DNA of 64,000 bases from Thalassococcus arenae (GTDB lineage: Bacteria > Pseudomonadota > Alphaproteobacteria > Rhodobacterales > Rhodobacteraceae), in the NCBI RefSeq assembly GCF_019104745.1, contig NZ_JAHRWL010000001.1, positions 806,001 through 870,000 of the forward strand, written 5' to 3'. Below the pieces are notes generated by a model. The model made no database searches, was not told where the DNA came from, and was given only the letters and a program-made list of their open reading frames with translations. Below are positions 7,586 through 17,482 of this stretch, one piece after another. Position 1 is the first letter of the stretch; each line of letters opens with the position of its first letter. The translations under genes were made by a program, and so were the position numbers.

Positions 7586-8989
7586 CTACTGTCCGGCCAG
7601 GATGGATGTCGGCGCGGTGCCGTCGTTCAGCCAGGCTTCGAGCGGCGTCATCGGGTCGAGCGCGGCCGCGTTGATGCCGCCCGGTCCCGGCAGGATGCCG
7701 CAATGGTCCAGCCCCGGCACCATGAACAGTGCGACGTTTTCCTTCAGCGCGTCCTCACCACCCGCGGCCGCCGACGCCTTTTCGTACCAGTCCACGGTCT
7801 TGTAAGGCGTCACGATGGCGTCGGCCCAGCCATGCCAGACGATCATCTTGCCGCCGGCCTCGCGGAAAGCCGTCAGGTCGGGATTGTCCGAGTTGTAGAA
7901 CCCGGCAGAGGTCGACATGCGGGCCGGGTCGGTTTCGAAATCGAAATCCATCGGGGTCCAGGCCGGTCCCGGATCGGTGTCGAAGGCCATGTAACGGCCG
8001 AAATCGCCCGCAAAGGCGTTGACCAGCTTGCCGCCGCCCTCTGCATTCCCGGTCAGCCACAGCCACCAGAACGGCTCGGAGCCTTCGGGGATGCCACCGG
8101 GATAGAGCTGGTCGCCCGCGGCATTGCGCGGGCCTTCGCGCCATTTCATCAGTGTGTCCATCTGCTGGTTCGACAGGCCCAGGGCGCTGTAGTCGACTTC
8201 GCAGGCGCGGGGATCGGCAATCGCGCCGTCCTCGGCGCCATCCGCCGCGTCGCACTGGGCCAGAACCGCCTCGCCGATGCGTGCGGCCTCGTCGGGGCCA
8301 AGAACCTGGCTGCCGTCGGGCGCGGTGTTGGCCTGGATCAGCCAGGACATCTTGGTGCCCACCAGCCCGGTGTAGTCCAGCGCCGGTGCGCCCGAAATGA
8401 TGCCGTCGAACATCTCGGGGTAACGCTGCGCGGCCATGTGTGCCATGCGCCCGCCGGTGGAACAGCCCTGAAAGATCGCCTGTTCGGACGCGCCGCCATA
8501 GAACGCGCCGATCATCGCCTGCGCGACGCGATGCGTTTCGCCGATCGACCGCCATCCCCAGTCGCGTTCGGCATGAGGGTTGCCCAAGGCCCAGCCGCCA
8601 TCGGTGACGCCCAGCGCGTGGTGACCGCTATCCGAAGTGGCGGTGGCATAGCCGCGCTCCAGCCCCGGGCGCATGGCGTTGACCCAGCCGCCACTGGCAT
8701 CGGCCCGGCCCAGAACACCGCAGAACCCGCCGCAGCCGGACTGGTAATACTTGCCGTTCCAGGCCTCCATCGGCAGACGCACCTCGATGGACACGGCCGG
8801 GCGCGCGGTGGCGCGCACCTCGCAATAGGCGGGCAGGGTGTCGGCGGCGGCGACCACCCGGGCCGAGGTGACGGCGGCGGCGTCGATCACCACGTCGCGC
8901 AAGGCGGTGCATTGGTCTGCGGTCTGTTGCGCAAGGGCCGGGCCGGCCAGCCCGGCAAGGGCCGCCGCAAGAAACAGGCGATGTGTCAC
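7586..8989 (-). CDS. Secreted tannase/feruloyl-esterase family hydrolase
   Basis: A 467-residue protein with a clear signal peptide (MTHRLFLAAALAGLAGPALA, cleaved after AQ). It has the family's CS-D-HC arrangement: Cys176-Ser177 in GCSTGGR (nucleophile), Asp390 in WADAIVTP, and His429-Cys430 in GLDHCG. The two cysteines next to Ser and His form the disulfide that holds the triad. Members cleave esters of gallic, ferulic or related hydroxy-aromatic acids, or terephthalate monoesters; the substrate here cannot be told. It should act in the periplasm or outside. The neighbouring beta-propeller gene lies 76 bases upstream on the same strand and might be co-transcribed. Confidence 0.9.
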   Translation of the reverse strand: MTHRLFLAAALAGLAGPALAQQTADQCTALRDVVIDAAAVTSARVVAAADTLPAYCEVRATARPAVSIEVRLPMEAWNGKYYQSGCGGFCGVLGRADASGGWVNAMRPGLERGYATATSDSGHHALGVTDGGWALGNPHAERDWGWRSIGETHRVAQAMIGAFYGGASEQAIFQGCSTGGRMAHMAAQRYPEMFDGIISGAPALDYTGLVGTKMSWLIQANTAPDGSQVLGPDEAARIGEAVLAQCDAADGAEDGAIADPRACEVDYSALGLSNQQMDTLMKWREGPRNAAGDQLYPGGIPEGSEPFWWLWLTGNAEGGGKLVNAFAGDFGRYMAFDTDPGPAWTPMDFDFETDPARMSTSAGFYNSDNPDLTAFREAGGKMIVWHGWADAIVTPYKTVDWYEKASAAAGGEDALKENVALFMVPGLDHCGILPGPGGINAAALDPMTPLEAWLNDGTAPTSILAGQ

Positions 8990-9064
8990 GATACTCTCCC
9001 TGAAATTGATTTTGTGCGGGAACGGTCGCGCGAAACATCGGCGCGGTAAAGCCTGATAGCGCTG

Positions 9065-9829
9065 TCAGAACATCATGCAATCGGCACCGGGCGGCAACGG
9101 CTCGGCGCCTTCGGGCAGCGTGGGGGTGTAGTCGAACGACACGATCCGTGCACCCATGTCGAAGGCGATGAACAGCTGGCCCGACCCGGGGCGGATGGCG
9201 ATGCCCTCGGGGTCCATGCCGTAGGCGATCAGCGGCTCGGTGGCCAGCAATTCGCCGTCAGCGGTAAACTCGTAAAGGCTGTTGGTGCCCTCCCAATCGT
9301 CGACGATCAGCAGGTGCCCGGTACGCGGGTCGCGGGCGATGCCCTGCGCCTCGGTCAGCGGGGGGGTCAGCGTCTTGGTGTCGATGCGGCGGATCAACTG
9401 GCCGTCCGGCGTCAGCCAGCTCAGCCATTCGGGGTCGTCCTCGACGGTGATGAGACTGCCATCGGCATCCACGGCGATGCCTTCGGTGTCGGCCCAACCG
9501 GTGTCGGCGCGGAACGGCCCGCCGCGCGGGCGGCCATCCTTGGCGAGGCGCTGGAAGGCCCCGAAACCGTCGGCGACCAGCAATCCGTCGCCTTCGACCG
9601 TGACCGCCTTGATCCGACGCAGATCCGACCCGAAGCGGCGCAATTCGTCGCCTTCGAGCGTGACCAGAACGACCTCCGGCCCCTCGTTGGCGATCCACAG
9701 GCCGCAGAAGGTGGGATCGTAGTCCAGGCTGGCGGGGCGGTCGAGATCGTAGGCCCCGGTCCGGACGAGGTTCAGCGCGGCGGCGGGTGGCGCGGCCAGA
9801 AGCAGGGCAAGGGCAAGAACGGGGCGCAT
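9065..9829 (-). CDS. Secreted beta-propeller protein (SdiA-regulated/esterase-like phytase type)
   Basis: A 254-residue protein with signal peptide (MRPVLALALLLAAPPAAA). The rest is made of repeated strands with patterns such as GLWIANEGPEVVLV, KAVTVEGDGLLVADG, EGIAVDADGSLITVED, QGIARDPRTGHLLIVDD and EGIAIRPGSGQLFIAFD (each quoted as a separate blade). This is a six-bladed propeller layout like NHL or SdiA-regulated proteins, which often bind calcium or hydrolyse lactone/phosphate esters. No catalytic assignment is safe. It starts 36 bases after the amtB terminator, so it has its own promoter, and it may share a transcript with the downstream tannase-family gene. Confidence 0.75.
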   Translation of the reverse strand: MRPVLALALLLAAPPAAALNLVRTGAYDLDRPASLDYDPTFCGLWIANEGPEVVLVTLEGDELRRFGSDLRRIKAVTVEGDGLLVADGFGAFQRLAKDGRPRGGPFRADTGWADTEGIAVDADGSLITVEDDPEWLSWLTPDGQLIRRIDTKTLTPPLTEAQGIARDPRTGHLLIVDDWEGTNSLYEFTADGELLATEPLIAYGMDPEGIAIRPGSGQLFIAFDMGARIVSFDYTPTLPEGAEPLPPGADCMMF

Positions 9830-9864
9830 GGCGAAAGGTTAGGGCTTTGCCCGCCATCGGCCAA

Positions 9865-9893
9865 AGAAAAAACCCGGGCGCGAACGCCCGGGT
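9865..9893 (-). terminator. Rho-independent terminator after amtB
   Basis: A 9-base-pair perfect stem (9872-9880 with 9885-9893) with a four-base loop, followed on the minus strand by about seven T. It lies 34 bases after the amtB stop. The stem core ACCCGGGC is almost the same as that of the terminator at 37307-37334. Confidence 0.88.
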
Positions 9894-9926
9894 CCAGTGT
9901 GCCAAACCCAACAGGGAGGAGTCGGT

Positions 9927-11234
<1,308 letters not shown>

Positions 11235-11261
11235 ATCCGTTTCCCTTGTCCTTGTCGCGCT

Positions 11262-11600
11262 TCAGAGGGCGTCTGCATCGGTTTCGCCGGTGCGCACCCG
11301 CACGGCTTGCTGCACGTCGAGAACGAAGATCTTGCCGTCGCCGATCTTGCCGGTCTGGGCGGTCTTCATGATGGTCTCGACGACCTGGTCGGCCATGCTG
11401 GCCGCAACCACGATTTCCAGCTTGATCTTGGGCACGAAGTTCACCGCGTATTCCGCGCCGCGGTAGATTTCGGTGTGGCCGGACTGCGATCCGAAGCCCT
11501 TGATTTCGGTCACCATCATGCCGCGCACCCCGATCCCGGTCAGCGCTTCGCGCACTTCCTCGAGCTTGAACGGCTTGATCGTTGCAATGATCAGTTTCAC
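11262..11600 (-). CDS. glnK: Nitrogen regulatory protein PII (GlnK)
   Basis: A 112-residue PII signal protein when started at the GTG at 11600, which has AGGGAC upstream and gives the invariant N terminus (M)KLIIATIKPFKL. Tyr51 in YRGAEY, the uridylylation site on the T-loop, is present, as are the GDGKIFV and VRTGE nucleotide-binding stretches. Trimeric PII senses ATP/ADP and 2-oxoglutarate and blocks AmtB directly. An ATG 39 bases upstream is in frame but would add 13 unusual residues. It is divergent from the class A PBP gene with 250 bases between them. Confidence 0.96.
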   Translation of the reverse strand: MKLIIATIKPFKLEEVREALTGIGVRGMMVTEIKGFGSQSGHTEIYRGAEYAVNFVPKIKLEIVVAASMADQVVETIMKTAQTGKIGDGKIFVLDVQQAVRVRTGETDADAL

Positions 11601-11850
11601 CTTGGTCCCTTTCGTTTGGCAGGCTCGGACCTGCTCCATGCGGTGCAGAAAGAGGCCAAGAGACCGCGGTGGGAAGAAATCGCCCCGGATTCCGCGTCAA
11701 TTCGGCTTGTTTTCGATGAAATTTTGTGCGGCCTGTCTCGACTGCCCAACAAAACGGCAAAAAATGAATCTCGGGAGCGCCGAACAGAGGTCTACATCGC
11801 CGGCGGATACCGCTATGGTCGGCGCAGAGCAGAATGCCGGGCTTGAGGAT

Positions 11851-14061
11851 ATGAGCACTTCCAATCGCGGGCGTTCGCGCCTGGTTGCGGATCGACGCTA
11901 CAAGAAACCGACCGCCGCCAAGACCACCGGAAAACCGTCCAGGCCGCGCCGCAAGAAGGCGCCGCGCAAGACGCGTGGTCCGCTGGGCTGGGTGCTGTCG
12001 CTGCTGTTGTGGCCGTTCCGCCTGTTGTTCCGGCTGGCGCTCTACGGCACGGCCGTGGCGACGTTGGTGGTGGCGGCTGCGGTGTTCTATGTCTACGGCA
12101 CCCTGCCCGACTACTCCGCCCTTCTGGACGGCCGCGCCCGCGGCTCCATCACGCTGCTGGACCGGCACGGCGACATCTTTGCCCGCCGCGGCGACCAGTT
12201 CGGCGGCGCGGTCACCACCGAAACCGTGTCACCGCACCTGTCCAACGCCATCGTCGCGACCGAAGACAAGCGGTTCTGGTGGCATGCAGGGATCAGCCCG
12301 CGCGGCATCGCCAGCGCCATCCGGATCAACCTGCGCGAAGGCCGCGGACCGCTGTCGGGGCACGGCGGCTCGACCATCACGCAGCAGACCGCGAAACTGC
12401 TGTGCCTGGGGGTCGAATACGACCCCGCTCAATGGGACAGCGAGGCCGCCTATATTTCCGATTGCCGCCGCGGGTCTCTGGCCCGCAAGGGCCGCGAGGC
12501 GATTTTCGCCTTGGCGATGGAGGCCAAGTATTCCAAGGCCGAAATCCTGTCGATCTACCTCAACCGCGCCTATATGGGTGGCGGCGCCTATGGCGCCGAA
12601 GCCGCGGCACAGCGCTATTTCGCGGTCTCCGCGGCCGAGCTGAACCCGGCGCAATCGGCGATGATCGCGGGCCTGCTGACCGCGCCGTCTTCGCTGGCGC
12701 CCACCTCGAACCTCGCCCGCAGCCAGGACCGCGCCGCGACGGTCCTGCGCCTGATGAACGAACAGGGCTATCTGACCGACGACGAAGCGACCTACTGGCA
12801 GCAGAACCCCGCCACGCTGTCGACGCGCAACTCCAACCCCGATGGCGGCTATTTCGCCGATTGGGTGATCCGTGCCATCGCCCGGGCCGAGGACGCCGCC
12901 GACGGCGATGCCGGCGACAACCGGTCGAGCTTCGACAACGACATCCTGCGCGCGCTCGAGGAAGCCAGCCGCGACCAGGTGCTGCAGACCACGCTCGATC
13001 CCGCGATCCAGCGCGCCGCGGCCGAAGCGGTGGACCAGGTGTTCTCGACCCGCATCCGCGAGGGGTCCAAGGCCGAGGTCGCGGTGGTGGTGATGTCCGC
13101 CGACGGCGCGGTGCGGGCGATGGTGGGCGGCCGCGACACCGATGCCTCGGGCGTGTTCAACCGCGCCACCCAGGCCAAGCGCCAGACCGGATCGGCCTTC
13201 AAGCCCTTCGTCTACGCCACCGCGCTGGAATTGGGCTATGGCCCGCTCGACACGGTGGTGGACGAACCGTTCTGCATGACCATCCCCGGCTCGGGCCGCT
13301 GGTGCCCGGAAAACTACACCTCCGACTACAAGGGCCGCGTCAGCCTGACCGATGCGCTCAAGGACAGCCTGAACATCCCGGCGGTCAAGATTTCAGAGTC
13401 CGTCGGCCGCGACCTGGTGCACCGGGTCTCGGCGGATTTCGGGATCGCCAGCGACCTGGCCGACACCCCGGCGCTGGCGCTCGGCGCCTCGGAATCGACG
13501 CTGCTGGAAATGACCGGCGCCTATGCCGGCATCCTCAATGGCGGCAGTTCGGTCACCCCCTACGGCGTGGTCGGCCAAGACGGGTCGGGCATCGGCGAAC
13601 GGGTCATCAGCCCGCAGGCCGCGGGCGAACTGATCTGGATGATGCAGCAGGTCATCGAGCGCGGCACCGGCCGTCGCGCCGCGCTGCCCGACCGCGAGGC
13701 CGCGGGCAAGACCGGCACCAGCCAGGAAGCCAAGGACGCCTGGTTCATCGGCTTCACCGCCGATTACGTGGCCGGCGTCTGGATGGGCTATGACGACAAC
13801 ACACCGCTGACCGGCGTCACCGGCGGCGGCCTGCCGGCGGAAATCTGGCGCGAGGTCATGACCCGCGTCCATGCCGACCTGCCGGCCCGCCCGCTGCCCG
13901 CCATCGCGCCCGCCCGCGCCGCCCCGGCGCCCGCGCCGCAACCTGCGCCGCAAGCCCAGACCGGCCAGAACCGGCAAGAGCGTCCGCAGCGCGAAAGACC
14001 CCGCGACCCGGTGCAATCGCTGCTGGAGCAGGTCCTGCGCGAAATCATCGGCGGCAACTGA
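11851..14061 (+). CDS. Class A penicillin-binding protein (bifunctional transglycosylase/transpeptidase)
   Basis: A 736-residue peptidoglycan synthase. The cytoplasmic N terminus is rich in Arg and Lys (about residues 1-48), then one membrane helix (about 49-75). The GT51 transglycosylase domain follows with ATEDKRFWWHAG and GGSTITQQTAKLL. The transpeptidase domain has SxxK in TGSAFKPF, SxN in DSLNIP and KTGT in GKTGTSQEAKDAWF. A low-complexity Pro/Ala/Arg/Gln tail ends the protein. It polymerises and cross-links glycan in the periplasm. The ATG at 11851 gives the usual basic N terminus; an in-frame ATG at 11815 is an alternative. Whether it is PBP1A or PBP1C type is not settled. Confidence 0.93.
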   Translation: MSTSNRGRSRLVADRRYKKPTAAKTTGKPSRPRRKKAPRKTRGPLGWVLSLLLWPFRLLFRLALYGTAVATLVVAAAVFYVYGTLPDYSALLDGRARGSITLLDRHGDIFARRGDQFGGAVTTETVSPHLSNAIVATEDKRFWWHAGISPRGIASAIRINLREGRGPLSGHGGSTITQQTAKLLCLGVEYDPAQWDSEAAYISDCRRGSLARKGREAIFALAMEAKYSKAEILSIYLNRAYMGGGAYGAEAAAQRYFAVSAAELNPAQSAMIAGLLTAPSSLAPTSNLARSQDRAATVLRLMNEQGYLTDDEATYWQQNPATLSTRNSNPDGGYFADWVIRAIARAEDAADGDAGDNRSSFDNDILRALEEASRDQVLQTTLDPAIQRAAAEAVDQVFSTRIREGSKAEVAVVVMSADGAVRAMVGGRDTDASGVFNRATQAKRQTGSAFKPFVYATALELGYGPLDTVVDEPFCMTIPGSGRWCPENYTSDYKGRVSLTDALKDSLNIPAVKISESVGRDLVHRVSADFGIASDLADTPALALGASESTLLEMTGAYAGILNGGSSVTPYGVVGQDGSGIGERVISPQAAGELIWMMQQVIERGTGRRAALPDREAAGKTGTSQEAKDAWFIGFTADYVAGVWMGYDDNTPLTGVTGGGLPAEIWREVMTRVHADLPARPLPAIAPARAAPAPAPQPAPQAQTGQNRQERPQRERPRDPVQSLLEQVLREIIGGN

Positions 14062-14066
14062 CCGGC

Positions 14067-14089
14067 CTTCTTCTCTTTCGAAAATACGC
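14067..14089 (-). repeat. 3'-end GTATTT...AGAGAAG motif, copy 1
   Basis: On the minus strand this reads GCGTATTTTCGAAAGAGAAG. It lies about 120 bases 3' of the mlaC stop in sense orientation. Related copies are at 18839-18863, 45490-45512 and 46657-46678. Confidence 0.65.
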
Positions 14090-14209
14090 CGTCCCGGCCC
14101 GGCCCCGCCGTGCCACGCCGTCTTGCGCGTCGCACCGCCACGGGCGCGCAAGGTCGCGCGGCGGCGCGACCCGAGGGATCCTGCGCGCGTCAGCGCACCT
14201 TCTGGCAGG

Positions 14210-14812
14210 TCATCCCGCGCGCGCCAGGTCGGCGATCATCGCGTCGAGATCGCCACGCCGCCGGTCGAGCATGGACCCGATCTCGGTCCGCTCGGTCAGC
14301 AGCATGTTCACGCCTTCGATATACATGTTGAAGAACTTGCCGGATTTCTGACCGACGAAGAACAGGATCTCGAACGGCGCCTCGCCGCGCAGATAGGCCG
14401 TGGTCGAAACCTCGAACGCGTTGCGCGACGGTTTCGCGCCGTTCACCTCGATCCGGCCACCGATGAATTCGCGGAACCGCTTGCCGTATTTGCGCGAGAT
14501 ATAGCTGGTGAAGGCGGCGGTGAACGCCTTTTTCTGCGATGCCGAGGCACGGCGTCCGTCGACACCCAGGGCGTAGGCGGCGATCGTCGGCAGATCGGCG
14601 TAGCGCTGGAAAATGCCCTCGAAATCGCGGATCATCGCCGCCTCGGACCTGCCCGAGCCGATGACGCGGTTGATCTCGCCCACCAGCTTGTCGACCAGAC
14701 CCTGCGCCTGCCCGGCGGTCACCGCCAGGGCCGGTCGCGGCAGCGCCGCGCTCAGAATCAGGGCCGTGCTTCCCGCCAGAAAAGCCCGTCGGCCGCCCAT
14801 CGAATAACGCAT
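14210..14812 (-). CDS. mlaC: MlaC-type phospholipid-binding ABC component (Ttg2D family)
   Basis: A 200-residue periplasmic protein. The leader MRYSMGGRRAFLAGSTALILSA has a twin-arginine-like GRRAFL, so export by Tat is possible. The mature part has the MlaC pattern: YALGVDGRRASASQKKAF, then FTSYISRKYGKRF, and strands such as VSTTAYLRG. MlaC carries phospholipid between the outer-membrane MlaA complex and the inner-membrane MlaFEDB transporter. Its ATG overlaps the mlaA stop by one base (TGATG). The mlaFED genes are not in the window. Confidence 0.9.
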   Translation of the reverse strand: MRYSMGGRRAFLAGSTALILSAALPRPALAVTAGQAQGLVDKLVGEINRVIGSGRSEAAMIRDFEGIFQRYADLPTIAAYALGVDGRRASASQKKAFTAAFTSYISRKYGKRFREFIGGRIEVNGAKPSRNAFEVSTTAYLRGEAPFEILFFVGQKSGKFFNMYIEGVNMLLTERTEIGSMLDRRRGDLDAMIADLARAG

Positions 14813-15564
14813 CAGAATCCCTCTGTGTCCAAGGCTTCGGGGTCAATATAGGCATCGGCCCCGGCGCTTTCATCGCCCAATTCGAACCGCCGGTTCTGCA
14901 GGTAGATCAGGCGCAGCTGGGCATAGCTGTCGGCGCTGTCGTAGAGCAGCGAATCCACCGTGTCCGAGAACTGCCCGCGCTCGCCGACCCGGTCGACGAT
15001 CCGCGCCGCGGTGGTCCAGCGGCGGCTTTCCGGAGACAGGATGGCGCGCAGCGGGTTGGTGGCGAAATCCACCGCCATGCCCACCGCGTCGCGTTCGGTC
15101 GACGGACCCAGCAACGGCAGTTCCAGATAGGCGCCCTCCGGCAGCCCCCAGACATGCAGGGTTTCGCCGAAATCGCTGTCGTCGCGCGGCAGGCCCAGAT
15201 CGCCCGCCACGTCCGCCAGTCCGCCGAAACCCAGCGTGGCGTTGATGGTGAACCGCAGCGTGTTGCGGGTGGCGTCGCCCAGCCGGCCCTGCAAAACCTG
15301 GTTCAGCACCGTTTGCGGCAGAGACGCGGTGTCGGCGAAATTCGACACGTTCCGCATCACGCCTTCGGGCACCGCGTCGGTCAACCCGGTGCCGGCGCCG
15401 CGGAACAGCCTTTCGTCGACCGAACGGTTGAAGGCGTGGACGCGGCGGTTGGCCGCCTCGTTCGGATCCCAGATCCCGTCCGGCGCCTGTCCCGGTCCCG
15501 GCGTCGAACATCCGGACGCGAGGGCGGCGCAACACAGCGCGATCGTCGCAAGGCGCAGTCTCAT
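14812..15564 (-). CDS. mlaA: Outer-membrane lipid asymmetry lipoprotein MlaA (VacJ)
   Basis: A 250-residue lipoprotein with lipobox L-A-S-G-C at about residues 15-19. Family features are DPNEAANRRVHAFN near the mature start, RFTINATLGFGGLADVA, and GAYLELPLLGPST. MlaA forms a channel with porins and removes phospholipid from the outer leaflet of the outer membrane, handing it to MlaC. The gene is first in a two-gene unit with mlaC. Confidence 0.93.
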   Translation of the reverse strand: MRLRLATIALCCAALASGCSTPGPGQAPDGIWDPNEAANRRVHAFNRSVDERLFRGAGTGLTDAVPEGVMRNVSNFADTASLPQTVLNQVLQGRLGDATRNTLRFTINATLGFGGLADVAGDLGLPRDDSDFGETLHVWGLPEGAYLELPLLGPSTERDAVGMAVDFATNPLRAILSPESRRWTTAARIVDRVGERGQFSDTVDSLLYDSADSYAQLRLIYLQNRRFELGDESAGADAYIDPEALDTEGF

Positions 15565-15673
15565 GCCCCAGTTTCCCTCTTAATTCGCTTTGGAAAACCG
15601 CAATGATTCCCTAAAAGGCTTCTTAGTTTCATATATGCGAACACCCAACGGAGGCAGCCGGTTTCAACGACGT

Positions 15674-15707
15674 TGTGGCACTATGGCGACATAGCCAGCC
15701 TGCCACA
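15674..15707 (+). promoter_or_regulatory. Nested stem-loop in the leader of the ABC exporter operon
   Basis: An outer 7-base stem (TGTGGCA with TGCCACA) encloses an inner hairpin CTATG-GCGA-CATAG with a GNRA tetraloop. It ends 41 bases before the ATG of the ABC exporter. It could be a leader RNA structure or an operator dyad. Confidence 0.4.
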
Positions 15708-15748
15708 TCAAGGCGACCGGGACAAAAGCAGCGCGAGGATTTCCGCCG

Positions 15749-17482
15749 ATGACGCAACAGACTTGGGAAACCGGGCGGGCCGAGCTGCGTGCCGTGCGAC
15801 GGCAAAGCCGTCCGTATTACTGGTTCGTGGCCCTTTTCAGCCTGTTCGTGAACTTGCTGATGCTGACCGGCCCGCTTTACATGCTGCAGGTCTATGACCG
15901 TGTTCTGGGCTCGCGGTCCGAGGCGACGCTGATCGCGCTCAGCGTGCTGGTGGTGTTTCTCTACGGAATGATGGGCCTGCTGGACTTCGTCCGCGGCCGC
16001 GTGATGAACCGCGTCGCCGCGCGGTTCCAGGCGGCACTGGACCTGCGGGTTTTCGACGCGGTGCTGCGCCGCTCGGCGGTCAAGAACGACGAAGTGGCCC
16101 AGACCGGCCTGCGCGATCTGGAATCGGTGCAGCGGATGATGTCCTCGCCGGTGCTGATGGCGTTTTTCGACATTCCCTGGACCCCGGTCTTTCTGATCGC
16201 CATCGCGATCTTCCATCCCTGGCTGGGCTACCTGGCGCTGGCGGGGGGGCTGGTGCTGATCGTCATCACCATCGCCAACCAGATGGTCACCCGCAATCCC
16301 ACGCTGAAATCCAACCAGATGATGATGGAGGCCGAGCGCCGCGCCGACCAGATCCGTGGCGAGGCCGAGATGGTGCAGGCCCTGGGAATGCGCGGCGCCG
16401 CGTTCCGGCGCTGGTTCCAGGCACGCGGCGAGTCGCTCCGGGGCCAGATCGGCAGCACCGATCTGACCGGCGGCTTCACCACGCTGACCAAGACTTTCCG
16501 GCTTTTGCTGCAATCGGCGATGCTGGGGCTGGGCGCCTACCTGGTGCTGCAGAACGAACTCACGCCGGGCGCGATGATCGCCGGGTCGATCCTGATGGGC
16601 CGGGCGCTGGCGCCGATCGAACTGGCGATCGGGCAATGGGCGCTGGTCGAACGGGCGCGCAAGGGCTGGACCAACCTGGCGCAGCTGCTGACCGAACTGC
16701 CACCCGAAACGCCGCGCACCGCATTGCCGCGACCGCAGGCGCGCATCGACGTCACGCAACTGACGATGGTGCCGCCCGGGGAACAGCAGGCGGCGCTGCG
16801 GCTTGTCTCGTTCACGATCATGCCCGGCCAGGCCATCGGCGTGATCGGTCCGTCCGGCGCCGGGAAATCGACGCTGGCGCGGGCCCTGACCGGTGTCTGG
16901 CGTCCCGCCGGGGGCAAGATCACGCTGGACGGTGCGTCGCTGGATCAATACCGGCCCGACGTGCTGGGCCAGCTGATCGGATACCTGCCGCAACGGGTGG
17001 CCCTGTTCGACGGCACCATCGCCGAAAACATCGCCCGCCTGGCCGACGATCCCGATCCCGAAAAGATCGTCGAAGCGGCGCGTCGGGCCGATGCGCACGA
17101 GATGATCCTCAAGCTGCCGCAGGGCTACGACACCCGCGTCACCGCGGCCGGCGGGCGGCTGTCGGGCGGGCAGATCCAGCGGATCGGCCTGGCCCGCGCG
17201 CTGTTCGGCGATCCGGTGGTGCTGGTGCTGGACGAACCCAACTCGAACCTCGACAACGACGGCTCGAACGCGGTGAACCGCGCGATCCGCGCCTTCAAGG
17301 CGGACGGCAAATCGGTTCTGATCATGGCGCATCGCCCTGCGGCGATCCAGGAATGCGACCAGCTTCTGGTGCTCGAGAACGGTGCGCGCGTCGCCTTCGG
17401 GCCCAAGGACGAGGTGCTCAGGGCCATGGTCCAGAACCACCAGGAAATCCAGCAGAGCGCCGGGCCCGGAGGTGTGCGATGA
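15749..17482 (+). CDS. Type I secretion ABC transporter (PrtD/HlyB-like), ATPase-permease
   Basis: A 577-residue half-transporter. The membrane domain (about residues 1-300) opens with FVNLLMLTGPLYMLQVYDRVL (key PLYMLQVYDRV), a hallmark of the PrtD family of type I secretion ABC proteins. The ATPase domain has Walker A GPSGAGKST, signature LSGGQ, and Walker B VVLVLDEP followed by NSNLD. There is no C39-like N-terminal domain. It should export an unprocessed protein, often an RTX protein, from the cytosol directly outside together with the HlyD-type protein whose ATG overlaps this stop by four bases. No substrate or TolC gene is adjacent. Confidence 0.93.
   Translation: MTQQTWETGRAELRAVRRQSRPYYWFVALFSLFVNLLMLTGPLYMLQVYDRVLGSRSEATLIALSVLVVFLYGMMGLLDFVRGRVMNRVAARFQAALDLRVFDAVLRRSAVKNDEVAQTGLRDLESVQRMMSSPVLMAFFDIPWTPVFLIAIAIFHPWLGYLALAGGLVLIVITIANQMVTRNPTLKSNQMMMEAERRADQIRGEAEMVQALGMRGAAFRRWFQARGESLRGQIGSTDLTGGFTTLTKTFRLLLQSAMLGLGAYLVLQNELTPGAMIAGSILMGRALAPIELAIGQWALVERARKGWTNLAQLLTELPPETPRTALPRPQARIDVTQLTMVPPGEQQAALRLVSFTIMPGQAIGVIGPSGAGKSTLARALTGVWRPAGGKITLDGASLDQYRPDVLGQLIGYLPQRVALFDGTIAENIARLADDPDPEKIVEAARRADAHEMILKLPQGYDTRVTAAGGRLSGGQIQRIGLARALFGDPVVLVLDEPNSNLDNDGSNAVNRAIRAFKADGKSVLIMAHRPAAIQECDQLLVLENGARVAFGPKDEVLRAMVQNHQEIQQSAGPGGVR

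Noticed and set aside
11601..11700. A possible sigma-54 promoter before glnK
   Set aside because: The best candidate (TTGGCCTCTTTCTGC on the minus strand) has 9 rather than 10 bases between GG and GC, so it does not fit the -24/-12 rule.
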